This document shows positions 16,455-25,694 of a DNA stretch of 64,000 bases, piece by piece; position 1 is the stretch's first letter; every line of letters starts with the position of its first letter. The notes below the pieces were generated by a model. That model was not told the origin of the DNA. It did no database searches and saw only the letters and a program-made list of their open reading frames with translations. Source of the stretch: an uncultured Eubacteriales bacterium (lineage in GTDB: Bacteria; Bacillota; Clostridia; Christensenellales; Borkfalkiaceae); contig CATZMZ010000005.1 in assembly GCA_958421945.1 (NCBI GenBank), positions 59,794-123,793 on the forward strand, written 5' to 3'. Made by a program: the position numbers and the translations under genes.

Positions 16455-18583
16455 GTGATATTCTTGAACGGCTCGATTCCGCATATTCGGGTAAGGATTT
16501 GGAATTGTGCAAAAAAGGCTATGCTTTTGCGCAAAAAGCGCACGAGGGACAAAAACGCGCTTCGGGCGAAGCGTATTTTATTCACCCTTGCACCGTCGCG
16601 GAAATACTCGTGGATTTGGGACTTGACGCCGCCACTGTCGCGGCGGCGTTCTTGCACGACGTGATAGAGGATACGCCCGTTTCCGAAGGGGACATAAAAA
16701 AGGAATTCGGCGCGGAGGTGTTAGAGCTGGTTCAGGGCGTTACCAAGCTCGAACGGATAGAATTTAATTCGCAAGAGGAGGAGCAGGCGGAAAACTTCCG
16801 TAAGCTTTTCGTCGCGATGGCGAAAGATATAAGAGTTATCATAATCAAGCTTGCGGACAGGCTGCACAATATGCGCTCGCTTAATTTTCTGTCCGTAGAG
16901 CGCCAACAGCGCATGGCGCGCGAAACGCTTGAAATTTACGCGCCGCTCGCGGGGAGACTCGGCATTTCGCAAATTAAATGCGAGCTGGAAGATTTATGCC
17001 TTAAATATCTCGAACCGGACGCTTACGAATACATCTCTACCAACGTCGAAGCGAGAACGAAAGAAACGCTCGATTTGGTCGCGCAGGTCGTGGACGAATT
17101 AAAAGTTATGCTTGCCGATTCCAACATTTCGGGCGAGGTTTTCGGCAGAAGAAAACACCTGTACAGCATTTACCGCAAGATGAAAGAACGCGGCAAAACG
17201 CTCGACCAGATTTACGATATAGTCGCAATCAGGGTTATCGTCAACACCGTGGACGAGTGCTACGAAATTTTCGGCAAAATCCACAACAAATGGAAGCCCG
17301 TCCCCGGACGGATTAAGGATTATATCGCCACGCCGAAGCCCAACCTGTACAGGTCGCTTCACACTACCGTCGTTACCAACTTCGGCAGAGTGTTTGAAAT
17401 TCAAATCAGAACGTACGAGATGAACCACGCCGCCGAATACGGTATCGCGGCGCACTGGAAATATAAGGAAAACAAAAAAGAAGCGGACGACCTCGACACT
17501 CGCCTTTCCTGGATAAGAGAGGTTATGGAATGGCAGGGCGGCTTAAAGGACAGTAAGGAATTCCTGAACTCCTTAAAAGGCGATTTGTATAATTCGGAAG
17601 TTCTCGTTTTTACGCCGAGGGGGGACGTCAAAAGTCTGCCTAAGGACGCTACGCCGCTCGATTTCGCATACAGCATTCACTCGGAAATCGGCAACAAGTG
17701 CGTAGGGGCAAGGGTTAATTCCAAAATCGTTCCGTTAAGCAGCACGTTGCAGGTCGGCGACGTGGTCGAGGTTATCACCTCGCAAAACTCCAAAGGTCCG
17801 TCGTGGGACTGGCTGAAAATCGTTAAAAGTTCCTCCGCGCGCGTCAAAATAAGGCAATTTTTTAAGCGCGAAATGAAGGAGGACAACGTTAAAACGGGCA
17901 AAAGCATGATTGAAGCCGAAGCTAAAAAACGCGGCTATTCTCTCGGCGAATTGCTCACCGAGGAATCGTTTTTGTTTCTCGCTTCCAAAATGTCTTTCGC
18001 GAGCGAGGACGAAATGTTCGCGTCGGTCGGTTACGGCGCGGTTTCCACGGGACAGGTTATCGTAAAGCTTATCGACTTTTACCGCAAAAATCAGCCGAAA
18101 GAGGAAATCAGAAAGTATTTCACCTCTAATCCTAACCACGCAAGCAGCGTTACGGTTAAGGGTATGACGGGGCTGTTGGTGCATTTCGCGGGGTGTTGCA
18201 ATCCCGTCCCCGGGGACGAGATTATCGGCTTTATTTCACGCGGGCACGGCGTAACCGTTCATAGAAAAGACTGCCCGAACATGCGGCAGGCGGAAGCCGA
18301 CAGGCTTATCGAAGTTTCGTGGGCGGATAAAGCCGCAAACGTATTCAACGCGAGCATCAAGGTCGTGGGGAATACTCAAACGGAAATTCTCGCGTCGGTC
18401 GCGGCGGCGGTTTCGGAGCTTAAACTCGAAATAGTTTCCACTAACGGCAGAACGGATAACAAAACGAAGCAGGTTATCGTCGATTTTAACATTCGCTTAA
18501 ACAGCAAAGAGGAGCTTGAAAGGCTTATCGCAAAACTTAAACAAGCACCCAAAATCGCTGACGTATACAGAACGAGCAATTAA
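16451..18583 (+). CDS. relA: Bifunctional (p)ppGpp synthetase/hydrolase (Rel/SpoT type)
   Basis: This 710-residue enzyme makes and breaks the starvation alarmone (p)ppGpp. The N-terminal HD hydrolase domain is intact (HEGQKRASGEAYFIHP, then FLHDVIEDT around residue 66). The synthetase domain includes GRRKHLYSIYRKM and PKPNLYRSLHT (about residue 300). A TGS domain (VFTPRGDVKSLPKDATPLDFAY), a zinc-finger/RIS region with CCNPVPGDEIIGF and a C-terminal ACT domain complete the long form. ATG 16451 was chosen over the in-frame ATG 16430, since it forms the ATGA junction with recJ and begins the conserved part. Confidence 0.96.
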   Translation: MSDILERLDSAYSGKDLELCKKGYAFAQKAHEGQKRASGEAYFIHPCTVAEILVDLGLDAATVAAAFLHDVIEDTPVSEGDIKKEFGAEVLELVQGVTKLERIEFNSQEEEQAENFRKLFVAMAKDIRVIIIKLADRLHNMRSLNFLSVERQQRMARETLEIYAPLAGRLGISQIKCELEDLCLKYLEPDAYEYISTNVEARTKETLDLVAQVVDELKVMLADSNISGEVFGRRKHLYSIYRKMKERGKTLDQIYDIVAIRVIVNTVDECYEIFGKIHNKWKPVPGRIKDYIATPKPNLYRSLHTTVVTNFGRVFEIQIRTYEMNHAAEYGIAAHWKYKENKKEADDLDTRLSWIREVMEWQGGLKDSKEFLNSLKGDLYNSEVLVFTPRGDVKSLPKDATPLDFAYSIHSEIGNKCVGARVNSKIVPLSSTLQVGDVVEVITSQNSKGPSWDWLKIVKSSSARVKIRQFFKREMKEDNVKTGKSMIEAEAKKRGYSLGELLTEESFLFLASKMSFASEDEMFASVGYGAVSTGQVIVKLIDFYRKNQPKEEIRKYFTSNPNHASSVTVKGMTGLLVHFAGCCNPVPGDEIIGFISRGHGVTVHRKDCPNMRQAEADRLIEVSWADKAANVFNASIKVVGNTQTEILASVAAAVSELKLEIVSTNGRTDNKTKQVIVDFNIRLNSKEELERLIAKLKQAPKIADVYRTSN

Positions 18584-18612
18584 AACCCGATAAACCCTAT
18601 AAATTCACGCAA

Positions 18613-18641
18613 ACGACAAATTATTTATAACAATGTATAAT
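18613..18641 (+). promoter_or_regulatory. Probable promoter of the metallo-hydrolase gene
   Basis: A good TATAAT (18636-18641) lies 17 bases after a weak -35 ACGACA (18613-18618). Confidence 0.5.
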
Positions 18642-18664
18642 AAAGAAAACTCGGCGGAAACAAT

Positions 18665-19282
18665 ATGAAGCTTTATCATTTGTCGTCAGGGCCGCTTTGC
18701 GTAAACACGTACTTTCTCGTCAACGAGCAAACGTGCGGCGCGGTGGTTATCGACGGCGGCGAAAACTATAATCTCGTTAAGAAAACGGAAAAGGAATACG
18801 GTTTTAAAATCAAAGCCGTGCTGCTTACACACGCGCATTTCGACCACGCGGGCAACGCTAAAAAATTGCAGGACGACGGCGCGAAAATTTATATTTCCGA
18901 AAAAGACGCGCCCAAACTGTTAAACGGCGGCAATCTTGCGTCCGATTTCGGGAGGAAATTTGATTTCGTCAAGGCGGACGGCACTTTTTCGGACGGGGAC
19001 GAACTGACTCTCGAAGGGATTAAAATAAAAGTTATCGCAACCCCGGGACACACGGACGGCTCGGTTACTTTCATGGTTGACAACGCGCTGTTTACGGGCG
19101 ACACGCTTTTTTTAGAGTCGGTCGGCAGGACGGATTTTCCGACGGGTGACAGGGCGCAGCTCGTAAATTCGGTTAAAAAGCTTTTCGCGCTGAACGGCGA
19201 TTACGCGGTTTACCCCGGACACGAAGAATTTACCACCCTTTCGCACGAACGGGAAAATAACGGGTTTGTCGATTATGATTGA
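18665..19282 (+). CDS. Metallo-beta-lactamase-fold hydrolase (glyoxalase II-like)
   Basis: This 205-residue cytoplasmic hydrolase has the metal-binding signature THAHFDHAGN (about residue 58), the further histidine in ATPGHTDGS, an aspartate in LFTGDTLFLESVGRTDFP and the histidine in VYPGHEEFTT. It resembles YqgX/GloB-like proteins common in Clostridia. The exact thioester or other substrate is not readable from sequence. Its 3' end overlaps the start of the hemZ-like gene. Confidence 0.88.
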   Translation: MKLYHLSSGPLCVNTYFLVNEQTCGAVVIDGGENYNLVKKTEKEYGFKIKAVLLTHAHFDHAGNAKKLQDDGAKIYISEKDAPKLLNGGNLASDFGRKFDFVKADGTFSDGDELTLEGIKIKVIATPGHTDGSVTFMVDNALFTGDTLFLESVGRTDFPTGDRAQLVNSVKKLFALNGDYAVYPGHEEFTTLSHERENNGFVDYD

Positions 19283-20651
19283 CACTAATCTTCCGCTCGT
19301 CGAACCCGATTTTAGGGAACAACTGCAATTTTTTCCAAACCCGGACGGTTACAACGTCAAACATCGCTTTACCGAAAAGGAAAATAAATTTATAAACACC
19401 GTTACAGTCAACGGCAAGACTTACGCTTACGGCAATCTCGTCAACGTTCCGGGCGACGAGACGGAAAGAAAACGACTTGTTAAACGTTACGCGAAACTAT
19501 CGCTTTATAAAGCCTTGTCGCAACTGACGGGCGTTAAGCTGCCGTGGGGCGCGCTTACGGGGGTAAGACCGACCAAGCTCGCGTATTCCGCGCTCGAAAA
19601 AACGGGCGAATTCCGCGAGTTTTTTATCGACGTTATGAAGGTCAGCGAAGAAAAAACGCGGCTCGTCGAGGAGGTTTTGGAAAATCAGAAGGGCATATAC
19701 GAAAAAAATCCCGATAATTGCGATTTATTCGTTTTCGTGCCGTTCTGCCCGTCGCGCTGCAAATACTGTTCGTTTATTACTTCCGCGAAAGATAATTCCG
19801 CGGAGCTTATCGGAGCGTACACGAACGCGCTTATAAAAGAAATCGAGGATAGCGCGAAGTTTATTAAAAAACTGCGCAGCATTTATATAGGCGGCGGAAC
19901 GCCCGTCGCGTTGCCGGACGGCGAGCTTGAAAGGCTGCTTTGCGCGATAGACAAAATAAATAACGGCGTCGAATACACGGTGGAAGCGGGGCGAGCGGAC
20001 GTCATTACCGCGGAAAATCTCGGCATATTAAAGGCGCACGGGGTAACTCGCGTTTGCGTAAACCCGCAAACCCTGTCGGACGAAACGCTTAAAAGGATAG
20101 GCAGGGCGCACACGGTTAAAGATTTTTACCGCGCTTACGAGCTTGCGGCAAAGGATTTTTCGGTAAACGTCGATTTGATAGCGGGGTTAGAAGGGGAGAA
20201 TTTCGAAACGTTCAAGGCGTCGGTCGACGGGGTTATAAGTCTTTCGCCCGATAACGTAACCGTGCATAGCTTATGCGTTAAAAGAGGTTCTTACCTTGCG
20301 GAGGAAGAAAAAAAATTTAACCCCGAAACGGAAAAAATGCTCGATTACGCGGAGAACGCTTTGCGTGGACGCGGGTATGGCGCGTATTACGTGTACAGGC
20401 AAAAATACGCTTCGGGCAATCTCGAAAACGCGGGGTTTTCAAAGCCGGACAAGGCTTGCGTTTATAACGTGGACGCGATGGAAGAAATATCCGACTGCGT
20501 CGCGTGCGGCGCGAACGGCATAAGCAAAAAGGTCGATTTTAACGCGCAAAAAATCAGGAGATACGGCAGTCCCAAGGACGTGAAAACGTATTTAGCAAAA
20601 ACGGACGAAATAATCAAGGGGAAAACCGCCGTTTTTACGGAAAAATGTTAA
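19275..20651 (+). CDS. hemZ: Radical SAM coproporphyrinogen dehydrogenase-like protein (HemZ)
   Basis: This 458-residue radical SAM protein carries the cluster motif in FVPFCPSRCKYCSF (about residues 155-168; CxxxCxxC), the YIGGGTPVAL strand and a C-terminal HemN-type region ending in tyrosine- and asparagine-rich segments. B. subtilis HemZ is linked to oxygen-independent haem synthesis; no other haem genes are here, so the role could be broader. The start may be ATG 19275 or TTG 19266, both inside the end of the hydrolase gene. Confidence 0.85.
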   Translation: MIDTNLPLVEPDFREQLQFFPNPDGYNVKHRFTEKENKFINTVTVNGKTYAYGNLVNVPGDETERKRLVKRYAKLSLYKALSQLTGVKLPWGALTGVRPTKLAYSALEKTGEFREFFIDVMKVSEEKTRLVEEVLENQKGIYEKNPDNCDLFVFVPFCPSRCKYCSFITSAKDNSAELIGAYTNALIKEIEDSAKFIKKLRSIYIGGGTPVALPDGELERLLCAIDKINNGVEYTVEAGRADVITAENLGILKAHGVTRVCVNPQTLSDETLKRIGRAHTVKDFYRAYELAAKDFSVNVDLIAGLEGENFETFKASVDGVISLSPDNVTVHSLCVKRGSYLAEEEKKFNPETEKMLDYAENALRGRGYGAYYVYRQKYASGNLENAGFSKPDKACVYNVDAMEEISDCVACGANGISKKVDFNAQKIRRYGSPKDVKTYLAKTDEIIKGKTAVFTEKC

Positions 20652-20667
20652 AAAAGCCTTAAAACAG

Positions 20668-20696
20668 TTTACAAAACGGTTAAAATTTGATATACT
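20668..20696 (+). promoter_or_regulatory. Sigma-A promoter of rpsO
   Basis: TTTACA (20668-20673), a 17-base spacer and TATACT (20691-20696). Confidence 0.75.
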
Positions 20697-20702
20697 AACT
20701 AA

Positions 20703-20794
20703 GCTTGGTACTTTTTGCAAGGTTTTGCGGGTTTAACTCCTCCCAAAGCTTTGTTTAAAGCGGACTATTCCATAATAAACAGGAGGTAAAAGAA
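20703..20794 (+). promoter_or_regulatory. rpsO leader with a potential anti-Shine-Dalgarno segment
   Basis: The leader of about 92 bases contains CTCCTCC (20737-20743), which can pair with the rpsO Shine-Dalgarno AGGAGG (20781-20786), and a local hairpin GCTTT-gttt-AAAGC (20748-20761). Pairing would hide the ribosome-binding site. S15 is known to control its own messenger in several bacteria through varied leader structures; that this leader does so is inference. Confidence 0.45.
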
Positions 20795-21058
20795 ATGGAT
20801 AAAGCTAAAAAAACGGAGATAATTACGAAATTCGCGAGGCACGAGGGCGATACCGGTTCTGCGGAGGTTCAGATTGCGCTTTTAACCGAACGCATCAATC
20901 ACCTTAACGCTCACTTATCGGTTAATAAAAACGATAATCATTCTCGTCGCGGACTTATGAAAATGGTCGGCGAGCGTCGCGCTCTTTTGAAATATCTGCA
21001 GGAAGTGGATATCGAAAGATACAGAAAAATTATCGCCGATTTGCAGTTGAGAAAGTAA
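20795..21058 (+). CDS. rpsO: Ribosomal protein S15
   Basis: This 87-residue protein of the small ribosomal subunit binds 16S rRNA early in assembly. The signatures FARHEGDTGSAEVQIALLTERI and HSRRGLMKMVGERRALLKYL are diagnostic, and the length is standard. An ideal AGGAGGTAAAAG site precedes the ATG. As in Bacillus, pnp follows. Confidence 0.98.
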   Translation: MDKAKKTEIITKFARHEGDTGSAEVQIALLTERINHLNAHLSVNKNDNHSRRGLMKMVGERRALLKYLQEVDIERYRKIIADLQLRK

Positions 21059-21059
21059 G

Positions 21060-21093
21060 AAAGGGGGCGGCATTTTTTTGCCACCCTTTTTTT
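21060..21093 (+). terminator. Terminator after rpsO
   Basis: An imperfect hairpin pairs GGGGGCGGCA with TGCCACCC around a T-rich loop and ends in a run of seven T residues. Confidence 0.75.
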
Positions 21094-21121
21094 CTTGAAT
21101 TTGGTATTTTTTGCTTTTCGC

Positions 21122-21137
21122 CGCGCAAGGTTGCGCG
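21122..21137 (+). promoter_or_regulatory. Hairpin in the pnp leader
   Basis: CGCGCAA-GG-TTGCGCG is a perfect 7-base-pair stem about 40 bases before pnp. Leader stems upstream of pnp are RNase III targets in enteric bacteria; whether this one acts that way is unknown. Confidence 0.4.
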
Positions 21138-21178
21138 TGCGTTTCATAAAAATAAGAGTATAGTTATAGGAGAACACA

Positions 21179-23278
21179 ATGACAAACAATTACAAAGAAT
21201 TCAAAACGCTTGTCGGCGGAAAGGAAATCGTCGTAGAGGTCGGCAAATACGCCGAGCAGGCTAACGGCGCATGCGTTATCCGTTCAGGCGAAACGGCGGT
21301 TATGGTTACCGTTTGTATGTCGCCCGTTCCGAGAGAGGGTATGGACTTTTTCCCGCTGCAAGTCGATTACGATGAGAAAATGTATTCCGTCGGCAAAATT
21401 CCCGGCGGCTTCAAAAAGAGAGAGGGCAGAGCAAGCGATAAGGCTATCTTAACGAGCCGTCTTATCGACAGACCGCTTCGTCCGCTTTTCCCGAAGGGAC
21501 TTTATAACGACGTAGTGGTTATCGCTCAGGCGTTGTCCGTTGAACCGGATATTCAGCCCGAACCCCTCGCTATGATAGGCAGCTCGATCGCGCTTGCCAT
21601 TTCGGATATTCCGTGGGCAGGACCTACCGGCTCGGTCGTGGTGGGTATGGTTGACGGCAAATACGTCATTAACCCCGATTCCGAGCAACGCGCTAAATCC
21701 GATATCCATCTTAACCTCGCAGGTACGAAGGACGCTATCCTTATGATAGAAGCCGGCGCAAACGAGGTTACGAACGACGAAATGGTCAACGCCATTACCT
21801 TCGGACACGAAGAAATTAAAAAGATTTGTAAATTTATCGAGGAAGTTATTGTTCCCGAAGTCGGCAAACCGAAAAAGGAAATCGAACTTTATCAGTTGCC
21901 CGAAGCTCTCGATAAAGACGTACGCGAATTCGCGGCGGAAAAAATCGACTGGGCTATCGACACCTTCGACCGTCAGGAAAGACAGGAAAGACAGGACAAG
22001 GTCGAAGCCGAAACGCTCGAGCACTTTAAAGACGTTTATCCCGACGGCGCAAAGGAAATTAAAGACAGTCTTTACTATCTCACGAAAGAGAAGGTCCGCG
22101 CAAAGATTTTCGACAAAGGCATTCGCCCCGACGGCAGAGGACTTAAAGACGTGCGCCCCATTTGGTGCGAAAGACACGTTCTTCCGAGAGTTCACGGCTC
22201 GGCTGTGTTCACGAGGGGACAAACCCAAACGCTTACCACCTGCACCTTGGCTATGCTTTCCGAAGCGCAGAAGCTCGAAGGTTTAGATGACGAAACGGCT
22301 AAACGTTATATGCATCAATACAATTTCCCCGGATACTGTACGGGCGAAGCGAAGGCTTTAAGATCGCCCGGGCGCAGAGAGATAGGTCACGGCGCGCTTG
22401 CCGAACGCGCTCTCGTTCCGGTTATTCCGTCCGAGGACGATTTCCCGTATGCAATCCGTGTTGTAAACGACATTATGTCGTCTAACGGTTCTTCGTCGAT
22501 GGCTTCCGTTTGCGGTTCTACCATGGCGCTTATGGACGCGGGCGTTCCCATTAAAGCTCCCGTTGCGGGCGTGGCTATGGGCTTAATCAAAAATCAGGAA
22601 ACGGGCGAATTCCGCGTTATGACGGATATTCAGGGCTTAGAAGATTTCCTCGGCGATATGGACTTTAAGGTCGCGGGTACGACGAAAGGTATCACCGCCA
22701 TTCAGATGGATATAAAAATCAAGGGTATCTCCGAAGAAATAATGCACACCGCTATCGAACAGGCGAACGAAGGTCGCAAATTCATTTTGGACAAAATGTT
22801 AGAGTGCGTTCCCGAGGTTGCGCCCACACTTTCGGAATATGCGCCCAGAATCATATCTTTCTATATCGCTCCCGATAAAATCGGCGACGTCGTCGGAAAG
22901 CAGGGTAAGGTTATCAATAAGATTATCGAGGAAACGGGCGTTAAAATCGATATCGACGACGACGGCAGAGTCAACGTGGCGGGCGTCGGCGGCGACGAGC
23001 AGCTCGAACGCGCGAAAGCGATTATTATGTCTATCGCGAAAGACCCCGAGGTCGGCGATATGTTCATTGCCGAGGTCGTCAGAATTTTACCGAAGGTCGG
23101 CGCATTCTGCGAACTTGCCCCCGGTAAGGACGGGCTTATTCACATTTCAAGAATGAGCGACAGAAGAATCGAAAGCGTGGAGGAGGTTCTCCACATAGGC
23201 GATAAAGTTAAAGTCGAAATCATTAAAATCGGCGAAAAGGGCATCGACCTGAAACTTCTCGAAATTATCAAAGAATAA
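21179..23278 (+). CDS. pnp: Polynucleotide phosphorylase
   Basis: This 699-residue enzyme degrades RNA 3' to 5' using phosphate and forms a trimeric ring. It has two RNase PH domains; the second holds the active site (KGIRPDGRGLKDVRPI, then GRREIGHGALAERAL). A KH domain follows (YIAPDKIGDVVGKQGKVINKIIEETG) and then an S1 domain (LPKVGAFCELAPGKDGLIHISRMS). Length and order match the family. A TATAGGAGAACACA site precedes the ATG. The rpsO-pnp-ylxY-mlpA order equals that of B. subtilis. Confidence 0.98.
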   Translation: MTNNYKEFKTLVGGKEIVVEVGKYAEQANGACVIRSGETAVMVTVCMSPVPREGMDFFPLQVDYDEKMYSVGKIPGGFKKREGRASDKAILTSRLIDRPLRPLFPKGLYNDVVVIAQALSVEPDIQPEPLAMIGSSIALAISDIPWAGPTGSVVVGMVDGKYVINPDSEQRAKSDIHLNLAGTKDAILMIEAGANEVTNDEMVNAITFGHEEIKKICKFIEEVIVPEVGKPKKEIELYQLPEALDKDVREFAAEKIDWAIDTFDRQERQERQDKVEAETLEHFKDVYPDGAKEIKDSLYYLTKEKVRAKIFDKGIRPDGRGLKDVRPIWCERHVLPRVHGSAVFTRGQTQTLTTCTLAMLSEAQKLEGLDDETAKRYMHQYNFPGYCTGEAKALRSPGRREIGHGALAERALVPVIPSEDDFPYAIRVVNDIMSSNGSSSMASVCGSTMALMDAGVPIKAPVAGVAMGLIKNQETGEFRVMTDIQGLEDFLGDMDFKVAGTTKGITAIQMDIKIKGISEEIMHTAIEQANEGRKFILDKMLECVPEVAPTLSEYAPRIISFYIAPDKIGDVVGKQGKVINKIIEETGVKIDIDDDGRVNVAGVGGDEQLERAKAIIMSIAKDPEVGDMFIAEVVRILPKVGAFCELAPGKDGLIHISRMSDRRIESVEEVLHIGDKVKVEIIKIGEKGIDLKLLEIIKE

Positions 23279-23297
23279 AAATCGACCTTTAATATCG

Positions 23298-23336
23298 GAC
23301 TGTCGCATCGGTTTTCTGTGCGGCAGTCTTGCTTTA
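23298..23336 (+). terminator. Terminator after pnp
   Basis: GACTGTCGCA (23298-23307) pairs with TGCGGCAGTC (23319-23328) with one G-T pair, followed by TTGCTTTATT. Confidence 0.7.
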
Positions 23337-23340
23337 TTCG

Positions 23341-23370
23341 GCATAACTCGTCCCGTGCCCTGCATAAACT
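23341..23370 (+). promoter_or_regulatory. Possible sigma-E-like promoter of ylxY
   Basis: GCATAAC (23341-23347) and CATAAACT (23363-23370) are 15 bases apart. The -10 box matches the CATACAHT sporulation sigma-E pattern at seven of eight positions; the -35 is weaker. The expected start falls close to the ribosome-binding site, which lowers confidence. Confidence 0.35.
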
Positions 23371-23388
23371 ATCAGGAGAGGTGAGTTT

Positions 23389-24093
23389 ATGTCTGGCAAA
23401 AAGAGGACTTTTATAACCGATTTAATACTCGTTCTTGCATTTTGCGCCGTGTTTGCGGTCAGTTTTTACCCCAAAACGAGTATTCCCATTTACGGCGGCA
23501 AAGCGGTCGGCGCGGTTTATAACGGCAACAGGGAAAGCAATAACGTTTCACTTATGTTTAACGTATACGAAAACGCCGATATAGTGCGTTCGATTGTTAA
23601 AACACTTAACGAACGCGGGGCAAGGGCGACTTTTTTCGTCGGCGGCTGTTGGGCGGACGATAACGGGGAAATTTTGAACGAAATTATCGCCGCGGGACAC
23701 GAAATAGGCAATCACGGCTATTTCCATAAAGACCACGCCAAGCTCGATTACGAGAAAAACAAGGAAGAAATAACGCTGACGGGCAAAATAGTCGAGGCGT
23801 TGTGCGGAGTTAAGCCGTCGCTGTTCGCTCCGCCCTCCGGCAGTTTTTCCCAAAACACGCTGGAAGCGGCTTACGATTGCGGGTATAAGGTCGTTATGTG
23901 GTCGAAGGACACGATTGACTGGCGCGACAAAAGCAAAAGCAAGGTCGTTTCGCGCGCGACGAAAGGCGTTGTCGGCGGGGATTTAATTCTTATGCACCCC
24001 AAGCCCCATACGCTCGCCGCACTTCCCGAAATTCTGGATTTTTATAACGACGTCGGACTTAACGTGGTTACGGTAAGCGAAAATATCGCATAA
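23389..24093 (+). CDS. ylxY: YlxY-like polysaccharide deacetylase family protein
   Basis: This 234-residue protein has an N-terminal membrane helix (about 8-26) and an extracytoplasmic NodB domain. The second motif is clear (GHEIGNHGYFHKDHAKL), as are the later APPSGSFS and LMHPK elements. The first motif, TFDDG in active deacetylases, reads LMFNVYENAD and lacks both aspartates. This is a known trait of the Clostridia YlxY group, so catalysis is doubtful. The place between pnp and an M16 peptidase gene is the same as in Bacillus, where ylxY is linked to sporulation. Confidence 0.85.
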   Translation: MSGKKRTFITDLILVLAFCAVFAVSFYPKTSIPIYGGKAVGAVYNGNRESNNVSLMFNVYENADIVRSIVKTLNERGARATFFVGGCWADDNGEILNEIIAAGHEIGNHGYFHKDHAKLDYEKNKEEITLTGKIVEALCGVKPSLFAPPSGSFSQNTLEAAYDCGYKVVMWSKDTIDWRDKSKSKVVSRATKGVVGGDLILMHPKPHTLAALPEILDFYNDVGLNVVTVSENIA

Positions 24094-24195
24094 ATTTTCA
24101 GAACGCTAAATGTTTTAAGGACTATCGGTTTTTTGGTCTTTGCAGCGCGGATAAATAAAAACGCGCAAAAAGGCACAATATATTACGGAGAAAAG

Positions 24196-25437
24196 ATGAA
24201 ATATTTTAAGAAATACGACAACGGATTAAGGCTTATTATCGCCGAAATGGAGGGATTTGTCACCGTTTCCTGCGGGGTAATGGTTAAAACGGGCAGCGTG
24301 AACGAAACCGCCGACGAAAACGGAATTTCGCATTTTATAGAGCATACTATGTTCAAAGGCACGAAAACGCGTTCCGCCTTTGAAATTTCCGATAAAATCG
24401 ACAGAATAGGCGCGCAGATTAACGCATACACGTCCAAGGAAACGACCTGCTATTACACTAAATCCATTTCAGAACACCTTGAAACTTCGCTCGACGTTTT
24501 GTCCGATATTTTCTTTAATTCGGTGTTCGACAAGGAAGAGCTTGAAAAGGAAAAGGGCGTTATTTTAGAAGAAATAAATATGTGCGAGGATACGCCCGAG
24601 GACTTATGTCTTGATTTGCTTTCCGAAAGTTATTACGGAAACGACGGACTCGGCAGACCTATTTTAGGCAGTGCGAAAAACGTTAAGCGATTCGACAGGG
24701 AAGATATTAAACGTTATACGGACAGGTTTTATCGTGCGGATAACGTCGTTATCGCGATAGCGGGTAAGGTGGACGTAAAGCAAGCGGAAAAGCTTGTCGA
24801 CGAAATGTTTGCGGCGAATTTCGGTAACGAAAAAAGCGAAAAACAGTTTATTTCAACCCCGTCGAAACCCCTTTCGCTTTATAAAAGCAAAAAAATCGAG
24901 CAATCCCACGTGGCTTTTTGTATGCCGGGAGTGTCGGTTAAAAGCGTTAAGGCTGACGCGCTGAACATTGCAAACGCCGTGCTTGGCGGCGGTATGAGCA
25001 GCAGGCTTTTTCAGAAAATCCGCGAGGAAGAAGGGCTTGCATACAGCGTTTATTCGTATATGTCGCAATATAAGGACAGCGGCGTTATCGAAATTTACGC
25101 GGGCGTGAATACCGCTTTACGCGACGCTGCGGCGGAGCATATCGTGAACGAAGTTAAGCGCCTGAAAGCCGAAAAAATCACCGAAAGCGAGTTTTTGCGC
25201 GGCAAGGAACAGGTTAAAAGCGCGTTTATAATGAGCAGGGAAAACACCGTTTCGCAAATGATGTTATACGCGCGGTATCTTACCTTTCTTGATAAAGAAT
25301 TCGATTATGACGAACGCATTAAGTTTCTGGACGGCATAACCTATAAAGACGTATCGGACGTTATCGACGAATATTTCGATATAACCAAAGCGTCCGTAGC
25401 GACGGTCGGCAGCAAACGCTCGGCAATAAAGATTTAA
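24196..25437 (+). CDS. mlpA: M16-family zinc peptidase (MlpA/YmxG type)
   Basis: This 413-residue protein has the inverted zinc motif HFIEHTMFKG (HxxEH, about residue 48) with the distal glutamate in EEINMCED, and the M16 C-terminal domain with GGGMSSRLFQKIREEEGLAYSVYS. It is a cytoplasmic peptidase of the processing-protease family; native substrates are unknown. ATG 24196 was chosen because ACGGAG precedes it and the conserved part starts there; the longer frame from 24133 adds a non-conserved lead. Confidence 0.92.
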   Translation: MKYFKKYDNGLRLIIAEMEGFVTVSCGVMVKTGSVNETADENGISHFIEHTMFKGTKTRSAFEISDKIDRIGAQINAYTSKETTCYYTKSISEHLETSLDVLSDIFFNSVFDKEELEKEKGVILEEINMCEDTPEDLCLDLLSESYYGNDGLGRPILGSAKNVKRFDREDIKRYTDRFYRADNVVIAIAGKVDVKQAEKLVDEMFAANFGNEKSEKQFISTPSKPLSLYKSKKIEQSHVAFCMPGVSVKSVKADALNIANAVLGGGMSSRLFQKIREEEGLAYSVYSYMSQYKDSGVIEIYAGVNTALRDAAAEHIVNEVKRLKAEKITESEFLRGKEQVKSAFIMSRENTVSQMMLYARYLTFLDKEFDYDERIKFLDGITYKDVSDVIDEYFDITKASVATVGSKRSAIKI

Positions 25438-25505
25438 CCGTTCTTTTCCGAATGATTTATTAAACGAAAATTAAGATATAAAGTTAAAGTTAATCAAAAA
25501 TACAA

Positions 25506-25543
25506 ACGCCCCGCGTGAAAATTATTGCGCCGGGGTGTTTTTT
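25506..25543 (+). terminator. Terminator after mlpA
   Basis: ACGCCCCG (25506-25513) pairs with CGGGGTGT (25531-25538), followed by TTTTT. Confidence 0.8.
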
Positions 25544-25578
25544 AATGCCGAAATAAAACTGAACGCGCGATAATGTCG

Positions 25579-25612
25579 TTATCAATAATAATAAAATCGA
25601 TATTGTTGATAA
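25579..25612. promoter_or_regulatory. Operator-like inverted repeat upstream of the orphan binding protein
   Basis: TTATCAATAAT (25579-25589) and ATTGTTGATAA (25602-25612) form an 11-base inverted repeat with one mismatch and a 12-base gap. A nearly identical pair lies before cwlD at 35681-35713. Downstream, TATAAT at 25641-25646 lacks a recognisable -35 box, so an activator site is possible. The rest of this 257-base gap holds no gene. Confidence 0.5.
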
Positions 25613-25694
25613 AGCGAAGGTTTTTAAATCGACTTTATTATATAATTCCCGCGTTCGCCGTTATTTTACTCGTCAGCCGCGAATATACTTTAAT

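Noticed and set aside
21449..22228. 259-residue - strand frame opposite pnp
   Set aside because: It is a shadow of the strongly conserved pnp gene and has no recognisable domain.
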